Source: JAFEDN01 sp963795715 (GTDB lineage: Bacteria > Pseudomonadota > Gammaproteobacteria > Coxiellales > Coxiellaceae). From it: DNA of 64,000 nucleotides. Shown here in pieces: positions 47,001 to 54,636 of the stretch (position 1 is its first letter; the number at the start of each line of letters is the position of its first letter). Where the stretch lies: the NCBI GenBank assembly GCA_963795715.1, contig CAWCIY010000004.1, positions 434,001 to 498,000 on the forward strand, given 5' to 3'. The notes beneath the pieces were generated by a model. The model ran no database searches. It was not told where the DNA came from and worked only from the letters and a program-made list of their open reading frames with translations. The translations under genes were made by a program, and so were the position numbers.

Positions 47001-50000
47001 AATTTCCTCAGATAAGTGATTTTGTTTAAAGAAATTATATTTTGAAGGCAATTCAGGTGATAATTTAGTCAGTAGTTGAGTGCTTTGGTTTTCTGTCAAG
47101 GGAAGACAATATATTTGCTTGGCAGGAGATTTAGAATCTTTTAAAAATGAATTTCCGATATAAACATCCTGTTTGACACCTTCATATCGATAGCCCAGAA
47201 TTAATTTAACATTAGACCAGTTGTCCAATTGATTCAACTGCCACAAATTAATATCCTGTTTAAATTTCTCGATACTATCGATAATAACTAAAGAAGGTAT
47301 TTTTTTCCATTCTTCTAACTCACCTGAAGAAAATCCAGCGCGCAATAGCTCTTCTCCCACACATTTGGGATTGTCACTATCTCTAATATATATGACTCTT
47401 AGATTTTCTTTAGTAATTCGTGCGATTTCAATTAATAAAGTAGTTTTTCCAGAACCGGCGGGACCGTATATTATTAATGATCTATCCGAATCTTTCTTTA
47501 TAAAATTCTGGCAATATTCCAGCAAAGGCTGTTTTGCAGATTTTTCATCGATAGCGGCCCCATCCAAATTAACAAAAAATGGCTGGTCTGGGAGAATCGA
47601 TTGGTAGTAATTATTAAGACGTTCCGAAAATAGAACTGGATTTAAATCTTGTTGTAAATCTTGAATCTTTTGCCTGAGCCAATGAGCCAAGTCAGGTAAA
47701 ACGGGGATATTAAAATGATGTCCATTAAATTCTTTTATTTCAAATTTTTCAGTATAATTTTTCCAGTCGGAAAATTCACATTGGTTTAAATTTTCAGTTT
47801 TATCTTTAGCCTCAGCAACTATTAAAGTCGCTTTTAATTTATTTGGAGATTTAAACTGACAATCACAATAAGCTTGAAAGATTATTTGCGCTCGTTGTAA
47901 CATTTTTTTAAAAGATCCATGATTTCCATTTTTTTCTAATTTTTGGATAATATGACCAAATAGATTGAATGCGGTATGAAATGTTTCTTCGCCAGTCCAT
48001 AATTGTATATGTTGTAAAATGTTTCTATCCAGGCAATATCCTTCTTGTTCAGCTAGAGTGCAAATAATAGCACGGGCGCGGATTATTTTATCGGTATCTT
48101 TTAATTCCAAATAAATCGGCGGAGGACAGTCAATATTAATAACCAGCGCTACTGGGACAGAGGCTGCCTCTAATTTTTCAGCTACCTTAAAGGCTAATAA
48201 AGCTCCGAATGACCATCCTAATAAAATGAATGGGCGATAATACCCTGGCAGGCTAGTCAAAATTTTAGCATAATACTCCCCCATAGATTCCATAGTATTT
48301 TTTTCTTCCGAAAATAGTTGTACATTCATAGCAAAGGCAATCCAGGGCTGAAAATTTCCTATTTTGTCAAACAGTTTATAGTAATGTTCCGGTACTTCGC
48401 CGGTTAATGGAAAAAAAGCAATCACAGGTTTTCTTGCAGTATTCAGAGTGTCTGGGAATCGAGACCAGGGATGGTCTGACTTAAGTTTTTCGAGGGTGAG
48501 TAATTTATTAATCCCTAACGGGCTCTCATTCAATAGCTCTCGTTTAGTGTCGGCAATTGGCAGATCAATGTATAAATTTTTTATCTGCAATAATTGCTTC
48601 AATCGCATTGGAAAATAATATGTTTTTTCTTTTTTCTTTAATAATAATAGACTCCGCATGATAATAAAATAAGGATTGCCTCGATGAAAATTTACCGAAT
48701 CTATTGATTGAATATCTTCCCAAGGAGACTTTTCAAAATTAATTTTCTTTAAGCTCTCAAGCTGAAAAAAGTACTGAATAAATTCAATAAATTTCATTAA
48801 GTCTATTTGTACGGATTTCAACTGAGAATGTTGTTTTTTTTCGATCATCATATATTTTTCAAAAGATTTTAATTGTTTTTCAGTGCTATTATATTCTTCA
48901 AAAATTTTTTTTATTAAATAATTTTGATTTCTAGAGGTAATTATATCTGTTTTTTTAGAAAATAATTTCTGGTTATCCTGGTATTCACATTGTAAATACC
49001 GTGATGCTACCAATATATTCAAATTACTCCAGTTTTTAAAATCACTGTTCTGGCGAATGTCCACAATATCATAACGTTTCATTCGGTCGTAATGGTCTAT
49101 TAGTATAAGGATTTTTTTGGTTTTAAGAAATTCTATTTCGAAATGGCTAAAACTTATTTTTTTAAATAAAATATCAAGAACCTCTTTTTGATGGTAACCC
49201 GATACGTCAAAATAAATTGGCCATACTTCTTTCTCTTTCCATAATTTCTGACACCATTTTTTTAAAAAATACGTTTTTCCTGAATATGCCGCAGATTGAT
49301 ACCAGATGTCTTTTGTTGGTATTTTTAGAAATTTCCAACGATTTATTAACTTTTTTTCCTGTTCATCCGGAACAGAATTCCATTTTTCTATTTTACGTTG
49401 GCATGAAAGATTTATAAGTTTTCCTGTAAGCTTTTCAATTGTCTTGTCGACTGGGTTGCCCTCCTGATTTTTGGAATCGAGGAATTTCTTTTTGACCAAA
49501 TCGCTCTTTGCCAAAACTTTGGCTAATTCATCCATTAAATCTTTATGAACATATTCCGCAAGCAATAGATAAGGCCCTGCGTGAAATTTTGATCTTATTT
49601 TTTCTTCAATTATTTTTATAATTTGTTGATTTAAGTCTGGATGATATCCAGTTTTAATTTCAATCCGACAGCATCCTCTTTGATCAATGAATTTAAAATC
49701 GGCTATATTTTCCGGATCAGTCAGAAATATTAATGGGTATTCAACTAAATGGTTAAAGTGAATACTCATTCCATTATAAATTTTAATCCCATCGGCAATA
49801 ACACCCAACAGCGGATTCATATGTATTTCATCAATAAAGATTTCTGGAGGATTGCCTTCTTTTTTGATAGTTTTCCACACTTTGTAAATCATACTCGTTA
49901 ATTTAAATGAATCTCCTCCGCAATAAAGAAAATGGCTTTGCCGGTTATATTGAGATGAATGCGTTGGATTTTCGATAAATTTTTTAAATTCTGGAATCGA

Positions 50001-51944
50001 CTCCATTTCTTCATTGAGATAAAATTGCCAAATTTTTGATATTTCTTTTTCAATTTCATCTAATGTGTTATTATCATTTCCTGGAATCATCCAGCGGGTT
50101 GCTTTCAACAATAATTGATCAAATTTTTGTTCACTTTTTATTTTGTCAATTTTTTCTTCGGAATGAGGTAGTAAAAAATAAAAAGAAGGTAGTTCTCGAC
50201 TAGCTTTAGCAGCCATTTTTTTCCGATACTCTTCTTTAAAAAACTCTTTCTCAAAGAATTCATCTGTTTTAAAATCCGTCATTTTTTCAGGACATGGCGT
50301 GATAAAAGCTGCAAAATTATTTTCATTCATGGACACTACTTTCACTTCTTCTATAATTTCTCGCCAAATCTCGGTAATTGTTTTCTCTACTTGAGTAAGT
50401 TCTATGAAGACACCATTTTTCTTCACAGCTCTGTCAATTCTCCCAAGAAACTGTAAATCATAGAATGAAGAATCGTTAGAAGGATTGGCGTTTATTAAAA
50501 TTTTATCACCCGTTAGATAATAACGTTCATCCTTTATGAAGGGTATATTTTGGGAAGATATTGTTCTGGTTTTCTCTTCACCTTTTTTATTACCAGATTC
50601 AAGAAAAGTCCAACAATTCCCACTGTTATCGTAGCTAAGGAAATGTTCCTGATTGAGTTGTTTGTAAAAACTCAACGCCTCGCTATTTTCATTACCACCG
50701 CGTGGTTCCAGATATTTTCCTACTCCCAAACCGCCAATGATCAGTTGCACTTCTTTGCCTTTTTTTAATGTTTTTATTTCTTCCGCATCGAGGATTTTAG
50801 GGGATTCAGGATCCTCATGATCTAAAAAATACAGTTTTACTCCCGTCAATGGATTCCCCATTGGTAATAGACTTCCGTATTCTTTTTTATTATCTGGATA
50901 CTTGTTTTCTTCCCAATCGCTAAAAGCCTGACGATTCAGTTCGGTCACCGTAGCAGCAATCGTGGTCTCTGTCGGTCCATAACCATTCATTATTTTTAAA
51001 TCTGGAATTTCTTTGAACCAATTACTCAAGACTTTAATACCACAGACTTCACCCATGGTGATCATGGTTTTTAATTTTATAAATGCGCTAGGATATTTCG
51101 GTGAATTTTTTAACTCTTTTAATATTTTTGGCAGAACGACCATAGTAGTGATAGGAATTTTAACCTCGTTAGCGCCGGTAAACATTTTTTCAATTAATGC
51201 GACTTCGCTTCTAACTTTACGCGTGACCGGGTATAAACAAGCACCGTGAGATAATGTCATTAATATATCCAGCAAACTGGCGTCGAATTCAGGAGCACAA
51301 TATCCTAAAACTCCTGAGTTTTCATTAATCTTTAATAAATCAGCCGTGCTATTTACTCTTCCTCCCAGTCCTTCAAAGGTATTTTCTATCATTTTCGGCG
51401 CTCCCTGCGTGCCGGAGGAACAATAAATATAGGCAGGTTCCTTCAAGGATGAATCGGCAGGTGTCGTTTTTATATCTATTGGAATATCCTTATCATCGCT
51501 CTCCAAGATCAGTGTTTCCCATTCTAAACACACGAAATTATTAGGCATGTCATCAAAAAAATTAGGTTTGAATTGAACCTTATGAGTAATTAAAGCAGTA
51601 ACGCCAGCTAATTTTAACCTATTTTTAAGTGCTTCCTGTTGTTCAGGATTAGGATCTAAAGGCATATATACCCCACCCAATCCCCATATTGCCAATAAAG
51701 CTAGTATATAATCCGGGTAGTCTTGAGATACAACCGCGATAATTGGATTAGGAATACTGCTAATTTTAGGTTGTAAATGTTGATAAATTTTTTTTGATAA
51801 ATTTTTAGCCTGAACTATCAAGTCACGATATTTCCATTGCATAGGCAAAGGCATTTCCGAACTATTATCCAGAGGAAAATAAATAATAGCTGGTTTATCT
51901 AAAAAATTTTGGAAGCATTTGTATAAAGAATCGATATATCTCAT
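44004..51944 (-). CDS. Giant NRPS-like protein fused to NACHT/STAND ATPase, thioesterase, pentapeptide and propeller-like domains
   Basis: 2646 residues, one uninterrupted frame from ATG 51944 (AAGGAGG 5 bases upstream). Order, residue numbers approximate. An AMP-binding adenylation domain spans 15-610: A3 CSSGTQGAPK (177), FDAS with the amino-group-binding Asp, A5 NGYGPTETT (320), A7 YYLTGDK (473), A8 GRIDRAVKKNG (498), and the A10 Lys in SEEKIDKIK (596). A carrier domain has CGGDSFKL (Ser about 676). A first ATPase-like module has AYSGKTYF (887) and ILILIDHYDR (945). A type I thioesterase has GWSFG (1243) and NGHHF (1406). A second NACHT-like module has GPAGSGKTTLL (1492), LVIIDSIEK (1550) and a winged-helix-like FRFIHDTYFEFLFS. 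Pentapeptide-like repeats span about 1850-1908, then a beta-propeller-like C-terminus (weakly WD40-like). No condensation domain is present. Confidence 0.85.
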   Translation of the reverse strand: MRYIDSLYKCFQNFLDKPAIIYFPLDNSSEMPLPMQWKYRDLIVQAKNLSKKIYQHLQPKISSIPNPIIAVVSQDYPDYILALLAIWGLGGVYMPLDPNPEQQEALKNRLKLAGVTALITHKVQFKPNFFDDMPNNFVCLEWETLILESDDKDIPIDIKTTPADSSLKEPAYIYCSSGTQGAPKMIENTFEGLGGRVNSTADLLKINENSGVLGYCAPEFDASLLDILMTLSHGACLYPVTRKVRSEVALIEKMFTGANEVKIPITTMVVLPKILKELKNSPKYPSAFIKLKTMITMGEVCGIKVLSNWFKEIPDLKIMNGYGPTETTIAATVTELNRQAFSDWEENKYPDNKKEYGSLLPMGNPLTGVKLYFLDHEDPESPKILDAEEIKTLKKGKEVQLIIGGLGVGKYLEPRGGNENSEALSFYKQLNQEHFLSYDNSGNCWTFLESGNKKGEEKTRTISSQNIPFIKDERYYLTGDKILINANPSNDSSFYDLQFLGRIDRAVKKNGVFIELTQVEKTITEIWREIIEEVKVVSMNENNFAAFITPCPEKMTDFKTDEFFEKEFFKEEYRKKMAAKASRELPSFYFLLPHSEEKIDKIKSEQKFDQLLLKATRWMIPGNDNNTLDEIEKEISKIWQFYLNEEMESIPEFKKFIENPTHSSQYNRQSHFLYCGGDSFKLTSMIYKVWKTIKKEGNPPEIFIDEIHMNPLLGVIADGIKIYNGMSIHFNHLVEYPLIFLTDPENIADFKFIDQRGCCRIEIKTGYHPDLNQQIIKIIEEKIRSKFHAGPYLLLAEYVHKDLMDELAKVLAKSDLVKKKFLDSKNQEGNPVDKTIEKLTGKLINLSCQRKIEKWNSVPDEQEKKLINRWKFLKIPTKDIWYQSAAYSGKTYFLKKWCQKLWKEKEVWPIYFDVSGYHQKEVLDILFKKISFSHFEIEFLKTKKILILIDHYDRMKRYDIVDIRQNSDFKNWSNLNILVASRYLQCEYQDNQKLFSKKTDIITSRNQNYLIKKIFEEYNSTEKQLKSFEKYMMIEKKQHSQLKSVQIDLMKFIEFIQYFFQLESLKKINFEKSPWEDIQSIDSVNFHRGNPYFIIMRSLLLLKKKEKTYYFPMRLKQLLQIKNLYIDLPIADTKRELLNESPLGINKLLTLEKLKSDHPWSRFPDTLNTARKPVIAFFPLTGEVPEHYYKLFDKIGNFQPWIAFAMNVQLFSEEKNTMESMGEYYAKILTSLPGYYRPFILLGWSFGALLAFKVAEKLEAASVPVALVINIDCPPPIYLELKDTDKIIRARAIICTLAEQEGYCLDRNILQHIQLWTGEETFHTAFNLFGHIIQKLEKNGNHGSFKKMLQRAQIIFQAYCDCQFKSPNKLKATLIVAEAKDKTENLNQCEFSDWKNYTEKFEIKEFNGHHFNIPVLPDLAHWLRQKIQDLQQDLNPVLFSERLNNYYQSILPDQPFFVNLDGAAIDEKSAKQPLLEYCQNFIKKDSDRSLIIYGPAGSGKTTLLIEIARITKENLRVIYIRDSDNPKCVGEELLRAGFSSGELEEWKKIPSLVIIDSIEKFKQDINLWQLNQLDNWSNVKLILGYRYEGVKQDVYIGNSFLKDSKSPAKQIYCLPLTENQSTQLLTKLSPELPSKYNFFKQNHLSEEIFYHPLILTMLSMLLLENDFKEIQNSRFDFYHYFFTKQIQRSHEQIDRQEGIISGTDFEKISWNYALKFTEGVWLQRLSLELMLSDPATQQAKSALQAFLIKEESSFRFIHDTYFEFLFSIYLFGYLRPQKEKLLLQNINPWHSYSICTNYSLLNFLADQFNLLESDEKNSISTYITDFLQKKEEIGEYFSANILSFLAVIKQSFNHCEFKNISFRKANLTNAIFYQCTFEKVDFSNVVIHNNLFIECKFVEVNLDRVRIGSDYLIPIENAIAVSISPIDPNQLAYLTRQFYDLQEHKFSPQSFGIYDLFKNEFILKKQSSLPERHFESLDFDNNGDLRFISILDVDNTVSINSKKHCNDLRLFKFLNSSSYQKSWDKNFIKLKNPFSWHKPSLAVYSQYMVNGKRIYQITNEKIELFKTLQVEKFRSDECHYISRCGLLVDPKDPFSFLGSSFSGSIDSNIPKVISISNDTKYLAISWKKNPIRISVYETDTMRICHHLDLLVKKQVKNENIVGLAFNQEVSLLAALSKNNLITLFNLRTKKILTIIHCSNEMSDTCYYSNRIIHFANNYSLLTIANKGISLWDLSSYVENNLFNYTLPRSFTALTFNYPDESTNSLKLYAGDNWGNICELDILRGDVIKILCRFQDHIIHSMVISRNNHYLVLAVTHLKTNDKNLYFLTLPVQKYPVIIYGGKLSIIPEKIEFDEKERLVLFKCITEKYNYEITSNSTNSKYNLVLMSISTEQKVEASIIKLIWKNREFAGKPVLIEQGNKFILYGMSEKGEWNFTHGLNSNKFEKLNLKKTAENKYQLADTDQELYFINASEISENIYEEIKSKKAHTYGLEVRFIDRDILVGAKTPLPKNLEPIIKNILYEWVDYYYSNPFIILLGISFDLVCCRVDQEKIKLLWTSGTIGNNFYGSSFKSVLNMDYRLFKTIKKAGADNINTSEKDLLEKKEDRAGIPNNQIDRSLPCDFIISRNWPQIQRQRYVNPGLARFVQ

Positions 51945-52259
51945 ATATCCTCCTTGAATATAGGTTAACAATATTTTATAAAACAGTTTGTAAGATTAAA
52001 ACCAGTAAATATACGTATAAACTTTAGGTTTAGCTGGTTTTTAATTATTCTCAGTAAGCGTGGACAGGTCAATTTCCACCTATAATTTAATCAAAGCCAC
52101 ACCGCTCCAGGCGTCAAACACCACTGACTGGCCAACTCATAGTGGCCTCGAATTACCGACCTCCCCGAACTATCGGCTCACTGTCGTCAATCTGTCTTCC
52201 CGATCCAAAGAGCGGTGTTTCTATGGCTAATCCGCGGGGAAATAATGAATTACAGTTTA
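51945..52259. other. Upstream region of the NRPS-like gene
   Basis: AT-rich to about 52080, where the NRPS-like promoter must lie. Then about 180 more GC-rich bases (52080-52260), a sharp change in composition, with no recognisable frame. They look like part of a decayed mobile element next to the right direct repeat. Confidence 0.35.
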
Positions 52260-52390
52260 GGTTGATTTTCAGGCGCCAAATTTTTTGGGGTATATTTCCG
52301 GGTATATTGCAAATTACCTTAAAATAATTAAGTTATAAATCAACTAGATCGTGAATTAGTGTCCTAGTGGGCCCAATTTTTGAATATCTC
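52260..52390 (+). repeat. Direct repeat flanking the biosynthetic locus, right copy
   Basis: Same orientation as 37873-37996, sharing blocks of 12-16 identical bases over about 120 bases. Carries an extra TTCCGGGTAT internal duplication. Confidence 0.7.
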
Positions 52391-52557
52391 GATAGGATTT
52401 GGGTCTTAACCGCCATATAATAATTTAACTCGGATGCTATAATTTTCAAATAAATTATAGCTCAATCCACCAAACTCAAATTTTAACTAACGGAGAAACC
52501 TATATAGATCGTAAACATTGGTCGATCCCAATATTGAGGTAATTTCGGTAAGGATAA

Positions 52558-52746
52558 TTAATAGTGATACCGATATTCCTGGGTTTTTCCACCGAATCCA
52601 TATGCAGCGGCGCGTGCATCTTCGATATAGATATAACTTTCTGTATGAAGATTGGATAATAGTTTTTCGAATGCAGAAAATACAACCCGGATGTATTCAG
52701 CTTTTTCATCTTTGGTATTGGTTTCATCGGTAATTTTAATATTTAA
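52558..52746 (-). pseudogene. Tautomerase-family protein, C-terminal half
   Basis: Reads LNIKITDETNTKDEKAEYIR, then ESYIYIEDARAAAYGFGGKT and ends QEYRYHY. This is the C-terminal part of the 4-oxalocrotonate tautomerase-like family. The preceding N-terminal part (ERWLIGGTTLKQLNKNSF) is in the same frame directly upstream but separated by an in-frame TAA at 52747-52749. The amino-terminal catalytic Pro is lost with the rest of the gene start. Confidence 0.6.
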
Positions 52747-53034
52747 TTAAAAACTATTTTTATTGAGCTGCTTGAGCGTAGTTCCACCGATCAACCAGCG
52801 TTCAGGATCTATATAGTCAATCACTATAGCTGTAAGTTCATGTTTTTTCTTCAGAATACGACTGGTCTCATCTAATAAGAATTCGTGTTCATCAATTGGA
52901 GGATATTGATTAAGACGATCAGGCCCAAGAATAAGATCTAACGCCTCAAAAATAGTGGTTTTACCAATATTATTATCACCAATTACCGACTTTATTCCAC
53001 GAAAATTATTAATTCGGAGTTTAATTATTTGCAT
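52747..53034 (-). pseudogene. Chimeric fragment: OLD/RecF-like ATPase start joined to tautomerase middle
   Basis: Residues 1-55 are the start of an OLD-type AAA ATPase (MQIIKLRINNFRGIKS, then GDNNIGKTTIFEALDLILGP). About a dozen residues normally between these two blocks are missing. From about residue 65 the sequence becomes tautomerase-like (AIVIDYIDPERWLIGG). A deletion has fused two genes in frame, and the result ends at the TAA noted above. Confidence 0.6.
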
Positions 53035-53048
53035 CTAATGTCCTTATT

Positions 53049-54098
53049 TTATGACAAAGCATACCAAGCACCACGCCCACTGCCGTGCCGCACAAGATGA
53101 CCTTTGTTAATGAGCTGGCGAAAGTGCTCTTTCAAAGTATTCCGACTAATACCTGTGACCTTAACCATATTACCAATTGTCACACGCCCATGCTCACGTA
53201 CGTATTCCAGAATTTGGACTGACAATTCCGGCAATACTGACAACACGAGTTGTTCCCGCTCAACCTTCTTAGCTAATCGCTTCATTTGCTGGTGTAATGC
53301 TCGCAGAAAAAAAATAATCCAGGGTTGCCAATCGGGGACGTCAGTCCAAATCGTACCTTGTGTTTGGCGTAGCGCCAGATAATAACTTTCTTTACTTTGC
53401 TCAATAACACTTTCCAAAGAACTATAAGGCACATAAGTATACCTAGCCCGCAATAAAAGGAGCGTGGTTAAAATACGGCTAAGGCGTCCATTACCATCCT
53501 GAAACGGATGGATTGCAAGAAAGGTCACAACAAAAATTCCTACAATTAATAATGGATGCAATTTTCTAGCTTCGAAAGCCTCATTGACAAATACAACTAA
53601 TTCCTCCATCAACCGCGGTGTATCAAAGGGTGTCACTGTTTCAAAGACAATGCCAAGCTGCCTACCCTTCTCACCAAAAGCTGCCACACTATTACTTGTG
53701 ATTTTATATTGACCACGGTGATATTCATCCTTGCTGCTATATTTTAACAAGTCACGATGCAGTTGCTTAATGTGATTTTCAGTCAATGTGATATCTGCCC
53801 AAGACTGGAATACCAATTCCATAACCTCGGCATAGCCAGCAACTTCTTGTTCATCGCGAGTTTCAAATGATCTAATTTGCAAATTGGATAATAAGCGTTC
53901 AACATCACGGTCAGAGAGCTTACTGCCCTCAATACGTGTTGACGATCCAATGCTTTCAATCGTGGCCACCCGGCGTAAGGCAAAAAGACGCTCAGGAGCT
54001 AATGTCCCGAGGGCTCGCCAAGCTCCTTTGAATTCATCGATTGCTGCAATCAGGCTCAGAATTTCCTGACTGATTTCTAGTGTGTCTGCCTTGATCAT
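53049..54098 (-). CDS. Fic family protein with C-terminal HTH
   Basis: About 349 residues. The Fic motif HPFQDGNGRLSR gives catalytic His, phosphate-binding residues and Arg. The N-terminal inhibitory-helix motif SSTRIEG marks a class II, self-inhibited Fic enzyme. A winged helix at the end (RVTIGNMVKVTGISRNTLKE) suggests autoregulation. Such proteins AMPylate targets. ATG 54098 is chosen, with ATG 54128 in frame. The gene lies at the right end of island 1 and has the look of a regulatory or toxin-type cargo. Confidence 0.9.
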   Translation of the reverse strand: MIKADTLEISQEILSLIAAIDEFKGAWRALGTLAPERLFALRRVATIESIGSSTRIEGSKLSDRDVERLLSNLQIRSFETRDEQEVAGYAEVMELVFQSWADITLTENHIKQLHRDLLKYSSKDEYHRGQYKITSNSVAAFGEKGRQLGIVFETVTPFDTPRLMEELVVFVNEAFEARKLHPLLIVGIFVVTFLAIHPFQDGNGRLSRILTTLLLLRARYTYVPYSSLESVIEQSKESYYLALRQTQGTIWTDVPDWQPWIIFFLRALHQQMKRLAKKVEREQLVLSVLPELSVQILEYVREHGRVTIGNMVKVTGISRNTLKEHFRQLINKGHLVRHGSGRGAWYALS

Positions 54099-54170
54099 AC
54101 ATCCAATAATACACCCATTTACATCCAATAACTATACATCCAATAAAGCACTCATTTATACCCATTTATT

Positions 54171-54343
54171 GCGGGTTTATTTCGGGTTTATTCACCGGCA
54201 ATCATAGACCACCAAAGGCAACCCACACTCCACTTTAATTTAGCTTTATTTATTTGATTTTTTGTTGTTTTTCGTGGTCTTTGGTGGTGTATGGTGGTCA
54301 CCCCTTTTACCCCGTGGTGCGGGTTCAATTCCCGCCGCCTCCA
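54171..54343 (+). repeat. Island right-end repeat, copy A (arm plus att core 2)
   Basis: 173 bases about 90 percent similar to 57891-58062 with one single-base length difference. It begins with paired CGGGTTTATT decamers and ends with the 25-bp ssrA core (54319-54343). Marks the right end of island 1. Confidence 0.88.
54319..54343 (+). repeat. Attachment core 2
   Basis: Exact copy of the last 25 bases of ssrA (25446-25470). The following about 100 bases also resemble the region after ssrA (TTGATATTAAA, then CACGGGTTTATT), as expected if island 2 inserted at the same site. Confidence 0.9.
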
Positions 54344-54583
54344 TTTTTAACTACTTGATATTAAAAGATTAATTTAATCTTCACCTGCTTCACGGGTTTA
54401 TTACGGGCTTATTTCTTCAATAAACTTACCCTAATTTTCACCGGAAGATATTCAACTTACGAATATCTCATATGATCAGGTTACCCTAATTAATTTACCT
54501 TCAATAAGTCTCGTCAATCTCGACCAGGTCTATTCACATAGACGTACAAGCGCACGGTATTGTTTTTTTTCTTCAAAAAAGAA

Positions 54584-54589
54584 TATAAT
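54584..54589 (+). promoter_or_regulatory. Possible -10 box of the U-box gene
   Basis: TATAAT at 54584-54589, with TTGTTT 18 bases upstream (54560-54565), 47 bases before the U-box gene start. The -35 match is weak. Confidence 0.4.
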
Positions 54590-54636
54590 ATGGTTTTCAT
54601 TGTCATGTTATAAATTAATAGAAGGGAAAGTACGAT

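Noticed and set aside
44004..51944. A condensation or epimerisation domain in the giant protein
   Set aside because: No HHxxxDG motif or similar was found. The region between the carrier and thioesterase has P-loop features instead.
52500..52733. Frames of 71-75 codons on both strands
   Set aside because: They are out-of-frame readings of the tautomerase remnant.
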